Shown: positions 39,483 through 49,782 of the stretch, one piece after another
How positions within the stretch are numbered: position 1 is the first letter of the stretch
Layout: each line of letters opens with the position of its first letter
From: JAMZMI01 sp963848175
GTDB lineage: Bacteria; Bacteroidota; Bacteroidia; Cytophagales; Cyclobacteriaceae
Direction: 5' to 3'
NCBI GenBank assembly: GCA_963848175.1
Contig: CAWKCO010000012.1
Coordinates: forward strand, 62,001 to 126,000
Length of the DNA stretch: 64,000 bases
Made by a program: the position numbers and the translations under genes
Notes under the pieces: model-generated
The model's input: the letters and a program-made list of their open reading frames with translations, nothing else
The model's database searches: none
What the model was told of the DNA's origin: nothing

Positions 39483-40256
39483 CTAATGGTTCAAAAAATT
39501 CATCAAATAGCCCCTGTAATCGTAATATTCAGGATGCTCCAGTACATCTTTTCTGTTTCTTGGTCGCTCAAAAGGAATGACCAGTTCATCTCCGATTTTA
39601 GCGTAAGGGCCGCTGGTCATCATGATCACTCTGTCGGCGAGGAAGATGGACTCATCCACATCATGAGTGATGGCTACAGCGGTGATTTTTTCTTTTTGCC
39701 AGATTTCCAGAAGTACATCTTGGAGCTCGCCACGGGTAAGCGAGTCCAGCATACCGAAAGGTTCGTCCAGCAAAAGGATTTTTGGTTTCAAAGCAAAAGC
39801 CCTTGCGATACCTACACGCTGCTGCATGCCTTGAGAAAGCGCAGTGGCTTTTTTGTGAAAGTCATTACCGAGACCTACTTTGTCTAGATAGTATTTGCAG
39901 ATTTCTTCTTTCTCTGCTTTGCTCGCATGTGGAAAAACCTGCTTCACGCCAATCATCACATTGCCCATAGCTGTAAGCCAAGGCAGTAGGCTAGGGGATT
40001 GGAATACCACCGCTCTGTCTGGCCCTGCATCACGCACCTCATCCTGCTCAACCAGAATCTTGCCTCCGCTGATATTGTTGAGACCAGCGATCATGGTGAG
40101 CAGAGTTGATTTTCCACAGCCAGAATGACCAATGATAGAGACAAATTCTCCTTGTTTGATACTTAGGTTCAGTTCGTCCAATACCACATAATCGCCCTTG
40201 GGCGTAGGGTAAACTTTGCGCAGATTGTCACATATCGAGCATGTCTGGCTTGCCAT
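39483..40256 (-). CDS. ABC transporter ATP-binding protein (nitrate/taurine NrtD-SsuB type)
   Basis: 257-residue ATPase of the nitrate/sulfonate/bicarbonate importer family. Walker A GHSGCGKST, Q-loop VVFQSPSLLPWLTAMGNV, signature LSQGMQQRVGIARA (a Q replaces G in the usual LSGGM, as in NrtC/NrtD-type proteins), Walker B ILLLDEPFGMLDSLTRGELQ and the switch His in VAITHDVDESIFLADRV. It is the last gene of the minus-strand transporter operon and follows a second ATPase, so the importer probably works with an ATPase heterodimer. Confidence 0.9.
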   Translation of the reverse strand: MASQTCSICDNLRKVYPTPKGDYVVLDELNLSIKQGEFVSIIGHSGCGKSTLLTMIAGLNNISGGKILVEQDEVRDAGPDRAVVFQSPSLLPWLTAMGNVMIGVKQVFPHASKAEKEEICKYYLDKVGLGNDFHKKATALSQGMQQRVGIARAFALKPKILLLDEPFGMLDSLTRGELQDVLLEIWQKEKITAVAITHDVDESIFLADRVIMMTSGPYAKIGDELVIPFERPRNRKDVLEHPEYYDYRGYLMNFLNH

Positions 40257-40431
40257 CTAAGTGTGCTATATATGGTGTTTCTATTCTATTTAATAATGCT
40301 TCCATTGTCTAGTCTTTTTTTGTTGTTGAACCAGTTTTTTAGCTTTTCTTCGTCCTCTTGTTACTAACTGGGCGTTCCCCCCGTAGGGAGTCTTATCCGC
40401 TTTCTACATTTTCCGATCTCTATTTTGAACG

Positions 40432-41317
40432 TTAGAAGTATTTTACCTCTTCCTTCTTCCTCTTCCTCCCAAACCTAATTCTGCCCGGCATGACTGGCTT
40501 GAGATCTGGCAAGATGTATTTTATGTCACTTACTTGCTTTCGGGTAGCACCTACTTCTATGAGATATTCCAGAATGTCATTTCTCAATCGTTTGTAGTGA
40601 GGATCTTTATTGATCTCCGTCACATCTCTCGGCCGATCGAAGGGCACTTTAAACTCAGGGCCCAAGTGTCGCATTTGGCCCAGGTGTCAGTGGAATGATT
40701 CTGTCTGCCATGATGATGCCCTCATCCACATCATTGGTGATGAGCACGGCCGTGCGTTTGTCTTTACTCCAGATTTTCACGATCTCATCTTGTAGCGATC
40801 CACGGGTCAAAGCATCCAGCGCACTCAAAGGCTCGTCCATAAGCAACACTTCCGGATTCATGGCCAATGCCCGTGCTACGGACACTCTTTGGCGCATGCC
40901 ACCAGAAAGCTCTGAAGGCATCTTGTCTATGGCGTGACTAAGGTTCACCATCGCCACATATTTCTTGATATGTGCGTCTTTTTCTGCGCGTGACATTTTC
41001 GGAAAAACCTCATCCACAGAGAGCTTTACATTTTTATAAACAGAAAGCCACGGTAGCAGACTGTAGTTTTGGAAGATTACGCCTCGGTCTGGACCTGGGC
41101 CTGTGATTGGATTGCCGTGAAGCAATACTTCACCTGAATCAGGAAATTGCAGTCCACTCATTAGGTTCATAAGCGTGGTTTTTCCACTTCCGGTGAAGCC
41201 TACGATGGCGATGAACTCACCTTCGTTTACCGAAAGGTTGATGTTAGAAAGCACCTCGGTCTTTGCAGCACCTACACCGTAGGATTTGGATACGTTTTTT
41301 AGTTCTAGTAGTGCCAT
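40432..41317 (-). CDS. ABC transporter ATP-binding protein, nitrate type, with C-terminal extension (one frameshift)
   Basis: Second ATPase of the importer, about 295 residues. Walker A GFTGSGKTT, Q-loop FQNYSLLPWLSVYKNV, signature LSGGMRQRVSVARA, Walker B VLLMDEPLSALDALTRGSLQ and an unusual switch segment LITNDVDEGIIMADR, in which Asn stands where His is normal. A frameshift near 40670 joins it to the tail VPFDRPRDVTEINKD, ending in a basic segment (RIRFGRKRKKEEVKYF). The missing switch His may make this the degenerate half of an ATPase pair. Its start lies one base after the permease stop. Confidence 0.84.
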
Positions 41318-41318
41318 G

Positions 41319-42411
41319 TTATGCTTTTTTGAAGGTCATCAAATTCTGAACTGTAAGCATGATTCTGTCTAGCATGAAGCCGATGATGCCGATCACGAAC
41401 ATGGCCACAATGATTTTGGCGTTGGAGTCGTTGGCACCATTTTGAAATTCTTCCCACACGAAAGAACCCAATCCCGGGCTTTGCGCAAGCAACTCGATGG
41501 CGATCAATACCATCCACGCCACGGATGTGGTGATTCTCAAACCAGTGAAAATCAAAGGAAAAGAAGCAGGCAGGATGATTTTGAAGATGTTTTGTCCAAT
41601 GCTTAGCTTCAGCACTTTAGATACGTTGATATAGTCTTTATCTACAGACGAAACGCCCATGCTGGTGTTGATCAAAGTAGCCCACATGGCGCAGAGACCT
41701 ACACTTATGGATGAGATGATAAATGATTTATCCAGATCTGGATCGGTGATGACTGTTTTCACAATCATAAAAACCAAAAGCAACCAAACGACTGGCGAAA
41801 CGGGCTTCAATATTTGAATGAGCCAGTTGAAAGAGGAGCGGAGCGTGTCGCTCAGTCCGATGATAATGCCCAAAGGAACGGCAATAAATAATGCGAGCAG
41901 AAAACCTGCAGCTACCGTCTTTAGGCTGGTGCCAATTTGATCTACGAAGGAAGGGCGACCAGTATATTTAATGGGGGATTTGCCTTCTTCGGCACGCTTC
42001 GCGTTGATTTTTTCTGTTTTGTTCTTTAAAGTCACTTTTCTTTTCAGAAATGGCATTATGGTCTCTCAACAATGCTTGTACCGCTGAGAATACCTGTGCC
42101 GGAGATGGAAGCGTGTTTGGCTGGCAGCTTACGTTTCCAGATTCAATACAGGCAGCCATAGCGATGGCAGCCTCTTCGCCTTGTTCGGTGCGTGCTTTTT
42201 CTATGCGTGCTTCTGCTTCTTTGTTGTACAAAGACTTGGCTCCTGCGTGCCAAAGGGTGATGAAAAGCAGAATGGAGGCGAGCGGAAATATCGTGCTTTT
42301 GATAAAGAGATTTAAGTTTTTGCGTGGTTCTTCGCCACTGAACAGTCGAATCAGTGGTTCTAAGAAACCAAGACCGATAAATTTGAGGGTGCGTATTGAT
42401 TTGTCTTTCAT
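41319..42411 (-). CDS. ABC transporter permease, nitrate NrtB type (one frameshift)
   Basis: Inner-membrane permease of about 364 residues. The N-terminal part (MKDKSIRTLKFIGLGFLEPL, with one TM at FIKSTIFPLASILLFITLW) reads from 42411; after a frameshift in the overlap at 41970-42050 it continues into the BPD_transp_1 domain (VAAGFLLALFIAVPLGIIIG, PVSPVVWLLLVFMIV, GLRITTSVAWMVLIAIELLA). The EAA-like loop precedes LGSFVWEEFQNG. The N-terminal insert (AMAACIESGNVSCQPNTLPS) between TM1 and the core is a NrtB/CmpB-like feature. Neighbouring genes supply binding protein and ATPases. Confidence 0.85.
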
Positions 42412-42656
42412 TTGTCTTTGCTTTTAGGTTTTGGGCAGTTGGATTTTTAGTATTCTTATTCTATTTCCTCTTCCAATTTTCGCACTTTCAATTATTAGGT
42501 AAGGAGGGGGCATGACTTAGGCGGCCAAACCCCCAATCCAACCTTCTATTTTTGTTTTTGGCTGTTAGCTTGTTAGCTGTTAGTTTTAAAGGGGGAGGTT
42601 TATTTCCTCGTAGTGTGTTATTTCAATCTCTCAGCTTTCAACTGAATTCAATTCCT

Positions 42657-44046
42657 TTAATCCTTATTTCCGATTTTGAAACTATTGATGTAGCCTATCG
42701 GGTCTTTGCCATCATATTTGTTTCCATCTATGAAGTCTGTAGTTGGTGCTTTGAAGCCATCTGTAGTAGGCACTTCCGATGCATCCAATTTGCCTTCTTC
42801 GACCAAAAGCTTTGCGGCTTTTTCCCAAATGTCTGGTCGGTAGATGTTCTTGATGGTTTCAGAATACCACTCTGCTGGCTTGCTTTCAGGTATTTGTCCC
42901 CATCTTCTCATTTGAGTCAAAAACCAAATGCCGTCAGAGTAGAATGGATATGTGGCGTGGTATCTGAAGAACACGTTGAAGTCAGGCATGGATCTTTTGT
43001 CACCTTTTTCAAATTCAAATGTTCCAGTCATGGAGTTGGCGATCACTACTGAGTCCGCACCTACATAAGCTGATTTGGAAAGGATGCCCACTGCTTTTGG
43101 TCTGTTTCCTGGAGTATCCAACCATTTTCCAGCGCGGATCAGTGCTTTCGTTACTGCGATGGCCGTGTTTGGATTTTCTTCGATGAATTTCTTGGTCATC
43201 ACAAACACTTTTTCTGGGTTGTTTTTCCAGATGTCAAGATTGGTTGTTACGGGTACACCTATGCCTTTAAACACGGCTTGTTGGTTCCAAGGCTCACCTA
43301 CACAATATCCGTAGATCGTTCCTGCTTCAAGCGTAGCGGGCATTTGTGGTGGAGGCGTCACAGAAAGCAATACGTCTGCATCTATTTGTCCTTGGATGTT
43401 GTCTGCTGAGTAAAAACCTGGGTTGATGCCCGCAGCACCCAACCAATATCTGATCTCATAGTTGTGCGTAGAAACAGGAAACACCATACCCATTTTGAAA
43501 GGCTTGCCAGCTGTTTTGTATTCGTTGATTACTGGTGCAAGTGCTTCTGCTTTGATCGGGTGAATAGGCTTGCCTTCACTATCTACAGGCACATTGGGCT
43601 TCATCTTTGCCCATACTTCATTGGATACCGTGATGCCATTTCCATTCAAATCCATGGAGAAAGGCGTAACCAACTCAGCCTGTCTTCCAAACCCGGCACC
43701 AGCAGCAATCGGCTGTCCTGCAAGCATGTGAGAACCGTCTAGCTGTCCGTCGATCACACGATCCAAAATGTTTTTCCAGTTGGATTGTGCTTCTATGGTT
43801 ACGAAGAGTCCTTCATCTTCGAAGTATCCCAGTTCTTTGGCTATGGCCAAAGGAGCCATGTCTGTCAACTTGATGAAACCAAATGTGAGCTGTGGTTTCT
43901 CGATTTCCAGCTGAATGGTAGAAGATTTTTCTTCTACAGCCTCGGACTTTGGTTTCTTTAGACCCGCCACCTCCGCAGCTATATAGCGTGGTAGCTACAG
44001 CTGCTAGAAGCATGGTTTTGGTTGTTATTTTTTTGATAGAAAACAT
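42657..44046 (-). CDS. Nitrate-type ABC substrate-binding lipoprotein (NrtA/CmpA type; one frameshift)
   Basis: Solute-binding protein of about 460 residues. The SPII signal MFSIKKITTKTMLLAAVATT then LYSCGGGG reads from 44046; a frameshift near 43965 leads to SEAVEEKSSTIQLEIEKPQL and the mature domain: LTDMAPLAIAKELGYFEDEG, NWKNILDRVIDGQLDGSHML, YEIRYWLGAAGINPG, TPPPQMPATLEAGTIYGYCV, GEPWNQQAVFKGIGV and MRRWGQIPE. These match NrtA/CmpA proteins that bind nitrate or bicarbonate. The Moco genes nearby favour nitrate. In this phylum the protein is anchored to a membrane by its lipid. Confidence 0.87.
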
Positions 44047-44081
44047 ATCTATTTTGTTTTAAAGTTGATTGAATGATTGAT

Positions 44082-45375
44082 TTATTCTGCTGATTTGAAA
44101 AGGGTAGGCTTGAATACAAGTTGAACCCAATGCCCAGTTGTTGATTCCTGAAGTTTTTGTGCCCACTGGCATGCCTTTGGCTGCAAGCATTGATTCTGTA
44201 GTCAAACATGTGAGAGTAACCGATTGTCCAGTTCACACCTTTGGTCAATTCCTTTGTGTATACAAGGTCTATTTCAGTTCCAAGACCTGCACTTACTTCT
44301 TTACCTGCGGAATCTGCCACTTTCAGCTGCTGATAAGAAATAATGTCCGTGAGCCATCAATGCACCACCAGCTACTTTGAATTTCGTTTTCAGATAGATG
44401 TCCTGCAATCCTCCTTTGTGTGGGTTTCCTACATAGAAGTAGTCCATAAATCCGTAGAAAGCGTGGTTGGTACCGAAAGATGGGTCAAAATCGTTGCTCT
44501 CTTTGGTTTCATCGTAATCTGTTCCTGAAAGTCTTTCATATCCAACAATGATGGGCGTAATGTCTGTTTTGTAGGTTGCAGATACTGCGAGGAGATAGGC
44601 GCTTACATCTTTTCCGTTTGGAGCTTCTCCCATTTGATAGAAAAACTCTCCGTCTAGTGATAAGTCTCCTATGGTTTTGGAACCCATCAAGCCAAGTGTT
44701 TGTTTGTTGAAAACACTATCAATTCCCACTGTAGCTTGTCCGCCTGCTTCTGTGGCGGCATTTACGGCATATACTGAGATAGATGCTTTCTCAAATTTTT
44801 TGTTTAACCATAAGTATTCCAAATGCTTGTAGTTGCCAGCCAATGAGTAATTCGTTCCAGTGAGACGTGCTGGCTCCTGCGCATCAGCCGGGTTTTGGTT
44901 AAATGCTCCACCAGCATGTATTTTCAATCCTTCTTTTTCATACATAAAAAGCAAAGCGTCGTGTCTTCTTCCTTGCATCGCCCACTCCAGACCACCAAAG
45001 AATCTTTGATTGTCATAAGAGATCATCTGACGTCCTGCCTTCACAGAGAAAGCACTGGTGAAATTGTATTTACCCCAACCTTCAGCAATGTGAGACATGC
45101 TTTGGTCGCCTTTGTGAATTTGCCCTGTAGCTCCCCAAAATCTGATGTCTTGGAATGTTACCTGTAATTCGTACTTTTCTTCTGCATAGTTGAAATATAA
45201 TCTTGATCGTCTGCTCGGTGAAAAATGCAGGGTTGGCGCTTTCTAAAATTGGTCTTTTGAATCCGTTTCTAAATTCTGATCGGGCATTTACTTCTCCAGT
45301 CAGCGTAAACTGTGCAGAGGCCTTGTATGATACAAGTCCGATGAAAAGCGCACTTAGGTAGATGATTTTTTTCAT
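44082..45375 (-). pseudogene. Alginate-export-family-like porin (several frameshifts)
   Basis: Outer-membrane barrel of about 430 residues. Signal MKKIIYLSALFIGLVSYKAS then AQFTLTGEVNARSEFRNGFK. A frameshift near 45190-45080 leads to GWGKYNFTSAFSVKAGRQMI, then SYDNQRFFGGLEWAMQGRRH, DALLFMYEKEGLKIHAGGAF and repeated strands. Near 44310 the frame moves again to KEVSAGLGTEIDLVYTKELT and WTIGYSHMFDY, and then to an end WVQLVFKPTLFKSAE at 44082. GRQxxxYDxQRFxGxxEW is the hallmark of Bacteroidota alginate-export-like porins that accompany nitrate transporters. It probably carries nitrate or another anion across the outer membrane. Confidence 0.8.
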
Positions 45376-45428
45376 GTGTTTGTCGTTTTCTCTTAATTGT
45401 TTTTAAGTAGTTCTTTTTTGATATTAAG

Positions 45429-45443
45429 TAATACTACGTATTA
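45429..45443. promoter_or_regulatory. Candidate regulator site upstream of porin-transporter operon
   Basis: Palindrome TAATAC TAC GTATTA, 54 bases before the porin start. A related TACGTA-centred palindrome lies before the neighbouring FNR-like gene, which suggests one regulator binds both. Confidence 0.45.
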
Positions 45444-45520
45444 ACAATGCAAACATATAAGTCTAAATACTTAGAAATTATGACTGATAACCATGTGAGC
45501 TTAAGTTTTTTGAACATAAA

Positions 45521-45544
45521 AAAACCTGCTCAATGGCAGGTTTT
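45521..45544 (-). terminator. Hairpin terminator behind the FNR-like gene
   Basis: AAAACCTGC (45521-45529) pairs perfectly with GCAGGTTTT (45536-45544) over a 6-base loop; a T run follows on the minus strand. Confidence 0.8.
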
Positions 45545-45582
45545 AAAATATAAATAACTGGTTATTAATAAAATAAGTATTT

Positions 45583-46293
45583 CTAGCTGTCTAAGAAGAA
45601 GTTGTGACTGGATATTTCATTTCTAAGTAGTTCTACGTTCAGTCCTATCTTTTTACCATTGGTTTTGATTAGTTCATCCTTTTTGAGGGCGGAGATAATT
45701 CTAATGACTTGCTCTTCTGTGGTTCCGGCAAAGTCCGCAATCTCTTTACGAGACAGTTGGATATTCAGAAAGTCTTTTCCTTGTCCAAATTTGCGATGTA
45801 TATATAGGAAGGCGTCTATCACTTTTTCTCGCACGGTCATCTGGGCAAATTTCTTTACCTTGGTTTCACTTCGGTTGAGTTCTTCTGCATAAAAAAGCAT
45901 CATGTCATAAGTAAAGGAGGGGATGGTTTTGAGCATTTCATTCATTACATCTACCGAAAAATTGCATAGCACACTGTTTTCAAGTGCCATCGCACTGATT
46001 TGATAGGACTGCCCCACACCAAAGCCCCTGTGGCCAATGATCTCGCCATCTCCAGCAAATCTTACGATCTGCTCTTTGCCATTGTATCCTGTTTTGGCCA
46101 CTTTCACCTTGCCTTTGTACACAAAATAGAGTCCATGTACTGGAGCTCCTTCCATGATGAAATTTTGCCCTTTCTTACAAGAGAGTGTATGTTTCTTTTG
46201 GGAGAGACTCGCCATCAATGGCGATCCCATATTCTTTTTAATCAGACAGTGCTTATTTTCGCAAACCTGACAATTAGTAGGTGTGGTTTTCAT
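45583..46293 (-). CDS. Crp/Fnr family regulator with N-terminal Cys cluster (FNR-like)
   Basis: 236-residue regulator. The N-terminus MKTTPTNCQVCENKHCLIKK holds Cys in the pattern C-x2-C-x4-C, and a later Cys occurs in ENSVLCNFSV, giving the four Cys expected for an oxygen-labile Fe-S FNR sensor, although the spacing differs from E. coli FNR. The cNMP-like barrel (GLYFVYKGKVKVAKTGYNGK, GEIIGHRGFG) and HTH (LSRKEIADFAGTTEEQVIRI) are intact. It lies between the nitrate importer operon and the TSUP and moa genes, so control of nitrate or anaerobic genes is likely (inference). Confidence 0.88.
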   Translation of the reverse strand: MKTTPTNCQVCENKHCLIKKNMGSPLMASLSQKKHTLSCKKGQNFIMEGAPVHGLYFVYKGKVKVAKTGYNGKEQIVRFAGDGEIIGHRGFGVGQSYQISAMALENSVLCNFSVDVMNEMLKTIPSFTYDMMLFYAEELNRSETKVKKFAQMTVREKVIDAFLYIHRKFGQGKDFLNIQLSRKEIADFAGTTEEQVIRIISALKKDELIKTNGKKIGLNVELLRNEISSHNFFLDS

Positions 46294-46303
46294 ACTACTA
46301 GTT

Positions 46304-46341
46304 TAATTATTACGTAATTATACTTAGTTTTGATCTAAGTA
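46304..46341. promoter_or_regulatory. Two palindromes in the divergent promoter of the FNR-like gene
   Basis: AATTATTACGTAATTATA centred on ACGT, and the inverted repeat TACTTAG (46321-46327) / CTAAGTA (46335-46341). Close to the start at 46293; possible autoregulatory sites. Confidence 0.45.
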
Positions 46342-46469
46342 TTTAGTAGTTTGATGTTTTTTTAAAGGAGAAGGGTGTTCTGAAAAATCAGGATGGTCTC
46401 AAGCACCATCAATACGACTCTTTCCAGGTATTACATCCTGGTCTATTAAGTAACTTTCATTTATGCAAA

Positions 46470-47189
46470 TTGAATTTCTTGATCATATTGTTATTGGTAT
46501 CGGCACTTTATGCTTCTGTAGGGCATGGGGGAGCTAGTGGATACTTGGCACTTATGGCTATTTATGGATTTGCGCCAGAAACGATGAAACCATCCGCCCT
46601 GATCCTCAATCTCTTTGTGGCAGGGATTTCTTTTGTTCAGTTTTACCGAAAAGGTCATTTTCGGTCAAATTTCTTTATTCCATTTGCGGTGGCCTCCATT
46701 CCGTGTGCTTTCTTGGGCGGCATGATTCAGCTTGATTCCTTTTGGTACAAAAAGATTTTGGGAGTGCTCCTTGTCTTTGCAGTATTGAGGCTATTGGGTG
46801 TGTTTGGTCAAAGGGCAGAAGTCAAAAATGAAATCCGATGGATTCCTGCTTTGCTGGCAGGTGGAGCAATAGGTTTTTTCTCAGGTTTAATTGGAATAGG
46901 TGGCGGGATCATTTTAAGTCCCGTAATTTTACTCTTGGGTTGGGCGGATGTCAAGCAAACGGCTGCAGTTTCTGCCTTGTTTATATGGATCAATTCTCTA
47001 TCCGGACTTTTCGGTATGGCAACAGTAGGACTGGCCATTACTCCCGAAATCATTCCATTTATTGTTACGGTAATCATAGGAGGCTCGATTGGGGCATATT
47101 TGGGGAGCTTCAAATGGAATTATCGGGTACTTAGTTATTGTTTATCCTTTGTGTTGGCTCTTGCCAGCATCAAACTGATTTTTATATAA
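46470..47189 (+). CDS. TSUP (TauE/SafE) family membrane transporter
   Basis: 239-residue permease with about eight helices and two repeats, the first carrying SVGHGGASGYLALMAIYGF and the second GLIGIGGGIILSPVILLLGW, both typical TauE/SafE glycine motifs. Family members export or import sulfite, sulfoacetate and other small anions. Here it sits at the head of the molybdenum cofactor genes, an arrangement that suggests an oxyanion role but does not prove it. The frame opens at a TTG (46470); an ATG at 46463 is one base out of frame, so the true start may be that ATG with a small indel. Confidence 0.85.
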   Translation: MNFLIILLLVSALYASVGHGGASGYLALMAIYGFAPETMKPSALILNLFVAGISFVQFYRKGHFRSNFFIPFAVASIPCAFLGGMIQLDSFWYKKILGVLLVFAVLRLLGVFGQRAEVKNEIRWIPALLAGGAIGFFSGLIGIGGGIILSPVILLLGWADVKQTAAVSALFIWINSLSGLFGMATVGLAITPEIIPFIVTVIIGGSIGAYLGSFKWNYRVLSYCLSFVLALASIKLIFI

Positions 47190-47341
47190 TGATTGAATAC
47201 GTTGGTTAGTCAGTGATTTTTTCTTGCGGCTGGTCATGCCAGAATGGCATCCTAATCTCAATGTAGAAGTGAAGGATCACAGTTTTCAACCAACTTCTGC
47301 TGTCTATTTCTAAGGTCGGTTTCAAACGAAACTATTTGACA

Positions 47342-47579
47342 ATGATCATAAAATATTTTGGAGTGATAGCCGAAATCAGTCTGGCAAAAGCCAAGAAACC
47401 ATATCGGAAGAATTTGGTAGGAAAGGAGCTGTCCTGATTTGAAAAGCCATTTGGAGCAGAAATATATCGGACTGGAGCAATTGTCTTACCAAATTTCTCT
47501 TAACAGAAAATTGGTAACTACAGGATCGCTAAGCGAAGAAGATGAAATAGCCCTATTACCACCATTTTCGGGAGGATAA
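47342..47579 (+). CDS. moaD: Molybdopterin synthase small subunit MoaD (frameshifts)
   Basis: About 79 residues when stitched, too broken for one open frame. It starts MIIKYFGVIAEIS, continues in another frame GKSQETISEEFGRKGAVL, then LKSHLEQKYIGLEQLSYQIS, LNRKLVTTGSLSEEDEIALL and ends PPFSGG with the essential C-terminal Gly-Gly, stop at 47577-47579. MoaD carries the sulfur that MoaE inserts into precursor Z after activation by MoeB. It is 11 bases upstream of the MoeB-like gene, whose product would adenylate it. Confidence 0.8.
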
Positions 47580-47590
47580 AGAAGAAAATA

Positions 47591-48630
47591 ATGCTTACAG
47601 CCGAAGAAAAGATCAGATACGCACGCCACATCAGTCTCTCACAAGTGGGTGAAGCAGGACAAGTACGCCTCAAGAAGGCGCGTGTTTTGATCGTGGGAGT
47701 CGGTGGCTTGGGCTGTCCGGTGGCTCAGTATCTCGTGGCTGCAGGAGTGGGAGTGATTGGCTTGATCGATCACGACGTAGTGAGTGCTTCCAATTTGCAA
47801 CGGCAGATTCTATTTTCATCAGCCGATATCGGTAAAGCCAAAGTGCAAGTGGCTGCCGAGCGATTGAAATCAATGAACCCCAATGTAGAAATCAGGGCTT
47901 ATAATGAAGTTTTGAATGAGAGAATGCACTAGACATTTTTCAGGATTTTGAGATCATCGTAGATGGTACGGACAATTTTCAAACGAAATACTTAATCAAC
48001 GATGCTTGTGTTTTGCAAGGCAAGCCGATGGTTTCTGCTTCTATTCACAAGTTTCAAGGACAGCTTTCTGTTTTCAATTATCAAGATGGCCCGACCTACA
48101 GATGTCTTTTTCCAAAATATCATGGAGAAGATCCGAACAACTGTGAAGCTGTTGGCGTGATAGGTGTTTTGCCTGGAATCCTTGGGACGCTTCAAGCCGC
48201 TGAGGTGATTAAGATAATTGTAGGATTGGGCGAAGTGCTCTCGGGAAAGCTGAAACTTGTGGACACGCTCACGATGGAAGATCAAATCATTCTTTTCGAT
48301 CGCAAAGAGGAAGAAATCGAAAAGGTGAAAAAGCAAGGCTTGGTTTCAGTATCGGAAGTTTGCGAAGTGGTTTCGGAAAGCGAATCTGCACCGATTTATT
48401 TAGACGTCAGGGCATTGACAGAAACGCCAAGATTAAGTTTTGAGCGTGTTATCAATATACCCATGGAGCAGCTTTCATCGCGCTACGATGAAATACCAAC
48501 GGATAGAGAGGTAATTGTTTGTTGCCAAACAGGGAAAAGAAGCCAACAGGCGATAGCCTATCTGGAAATGGAATTTGGTTTTGAAAACCTAAAAAACCTC
48601 GAAGGGGGAATATTAACATTGAAGAAATGA
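47591..48630 (+). CDS. moeB: MoeB/ThiF-type adenylyltransferase with rhodanese domain (one frameshift)
   Basis: About 347 residues. E1-like N-terminus: RYARHISLSQVGEAGQVRLK, nucleotide motif VLIVGVGGLGCPVAQYL, LIDHDVVSASNLQRQILF. One base is missing near 47922; restoring it gives ERNALDIFQDFEIIVDGTDN and then KPMVSASIHKFQGQLSVFNY. Zn-type Cys are in YRCLFPKYHGEDPNNCEAVG, followed by VLPGILGTLQAAEVIK. The C-terminal rhodanese domain holds the active-site loop CCQTGKRSQ. It activates MoaD and may also transfer sulfur. It overlaps moaE by ATGA. Confidence 0.88.
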
Positions 48631-49070
48631 GTGAAAAGAAAGTAAAAAAAGTCTTTGTACAAGGTGCTATTACCCCAGAGAAAATCGCCACGTCCATTGC
48701 GCATCACCAATCAAAAACCAATATCGGGGCGCATGACATCTTTCTGGGGCAGGTGCGTGCAGATGCGATAGACGGAAAGATAGTTACGGCGATAGATTAT
48801 ACCGCCTATGAAGAAATGGCAGAAGATGTATTTCACGAAATCCGTGAAAATGCTTTTGCCAAGTTTGATTTGACCTGCGCACATATCTATCACAGTCTTG
48901 GACGAGTAAATGCAGGGGAGTTGTGTTTGTTTGTGTTCACCTCGTCAGCACATCGCCAAATGGCGTTTGACTCCTGTAGGTTTTTAGTAGAAGAGATAAA
49001 GAAAAAAGCACCTGTTTTCGGAAAGGAGATTTTTGAAGATGAGACGCATCAGTGGAAAGTTAATTCTTAG
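48627..49070 (+). CDS. moaE: Molybdopterin synthase large subunit MoaE
   Basis: 147 residues; the catalytic subunit that converts precursor Z to molybdopterin with sulfur from MoaD. Visible are HHQSKTNIGAHDIFLGQVRA (central strand and GxVR), YTAYEEMAEDVFHEIRENAF, IYHSLGRVNAGELCLFVFTS, HRQMAFDSCRFLVEEIKKKA and the conserved Lys in PVFGKEIFED. The usual GTVR is GQVR and TGxxxP is replaced, as in other Bacteroidota MoaE. Its start overlaps moeB by ATGA. A foreign-looking four-helix-bundle unit separates it from moaCB. Confidence 0.93.
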   Translation: MSEKKVKKVFVQGAITPEKIATSIAHHQSKTNIGAHDIFLGQVRADAIDGKIVTAIDYTAYEEMAEDVFHEIRENAFAKFDLTCAHIYHSLGRVNAGELCLFVFTSSAHRQMAFDSCRFLVEEIKKKAPVFGKEIFEDETHQWKVNS

Positions 49071-49078
49071 TTGTGGGT

Positions 49079-49370
49079 ATTCAGTATTCAGTGGTCGGTT
49101 ATCAGTTTTATGGTATAAGGGTCTGGTTTTTTAGATTTTGGTTATAAAGTGCATTTCGCTCTGGGGGTCATACGGATAGTGTTCAGTGAGCAGTCAGTTT
49201 CTGGCGAAAGCATAAATTACTGAAGCAAAAGAAGAGGTGTATGAATGAAGCAATGATCATCATCCTTATTTGCACCAATAAATGATTTTAATAATCAATA
49301 GTGAAAGAATACCAACCACCGACCACTGACCACCGATTACTGGCAACAGACCACCGACCACTGATTAAAA
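49079..49370. repeat. CAGTGGTCGG / ACCGACCACTG repeat block, left of four-helix gene
   Basis: The outer part (49079-49200) carries TTCAGTGGTCGGTTATCAG and GTTCAGTGAGCAGTCAG; the inner part (49308-49370) carries the opposite orientation, ACCACCGACCACTGACCACC and ACCGACCACTGATT. The inverted arrangement brackets the four-helix-bundle gene together with 49783-49862. Confidence 0.75.
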
Positions 49371-49400
49371 TGATTGATCACTATAAAAAGAATTCCAGAT

Positions 49401-49781
49401 ATGGCATACGTTGAAAGTTTTAAGGATTTGGAGGTATATAAAGTAGCAAAGACGCTCTCTTCCGAAGTTTTTGAATTGACAAAGACATTTCCAAAGGAGG
49501 AAATTTATTCACTTACCGATCAGGTGAGACGATCATCCAGATCGGTAGTCGCTCAAATAGCCGAAGCATGGGGAAAGAGGCGGTACGAAAAGCATTTTAT
49601 CAGCAAACTTACCGATGGGGATGCCGAGCAACTAGAAACACAACATTGGATCGATACGGCTTATGATTGTAAATACTTAACAACTGAAGTCTCCATTGAC
49701 TTGATTGAGAGGTATAAAACGCTAGGGCGAATGATTGGAGCAATGATCAACAAATCATCCCTTTTTTGCACCGAGAAATAA
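49401..49781 (+). CDS. Four helix bundle protein (23S rRNA intervening sequence protein family)
   Basis: I choose the start at 49401 (MAYVESFKDLEVYKVAKTLS), which gives the usual family start F(K/R)DLxVYKxA; the frame opens 27 bases earlier. The body SLTDQVRRSSRSVVAQIAEA, WGKRRYEKHFISKLTDGDAE and a last helix of the form LGRMIGAMIN is the TIGR02436/S23 family. Family length is about 120 residues, fitting. Members are found inside rRNA intervening sequences and as mobile-like units elsewhere; function unknown. It is surrounded by tandem ACCGACCACTGA repeats and interrupts the moa gene cluster. Confidence 0.88.
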   Translation: MAYVESFKDLEVYKVAKTLSSEVFELTKTFPKEEIYSLTDQVRRSSRSVVAQIAEAWGKRRYEKHFISKLTDGDAEQLETQHWIDTAYDCKYLTTEVSIDLIERYKTLGRMIGAMINKSSLFCTEK

Positions 49782-49782
49782 T

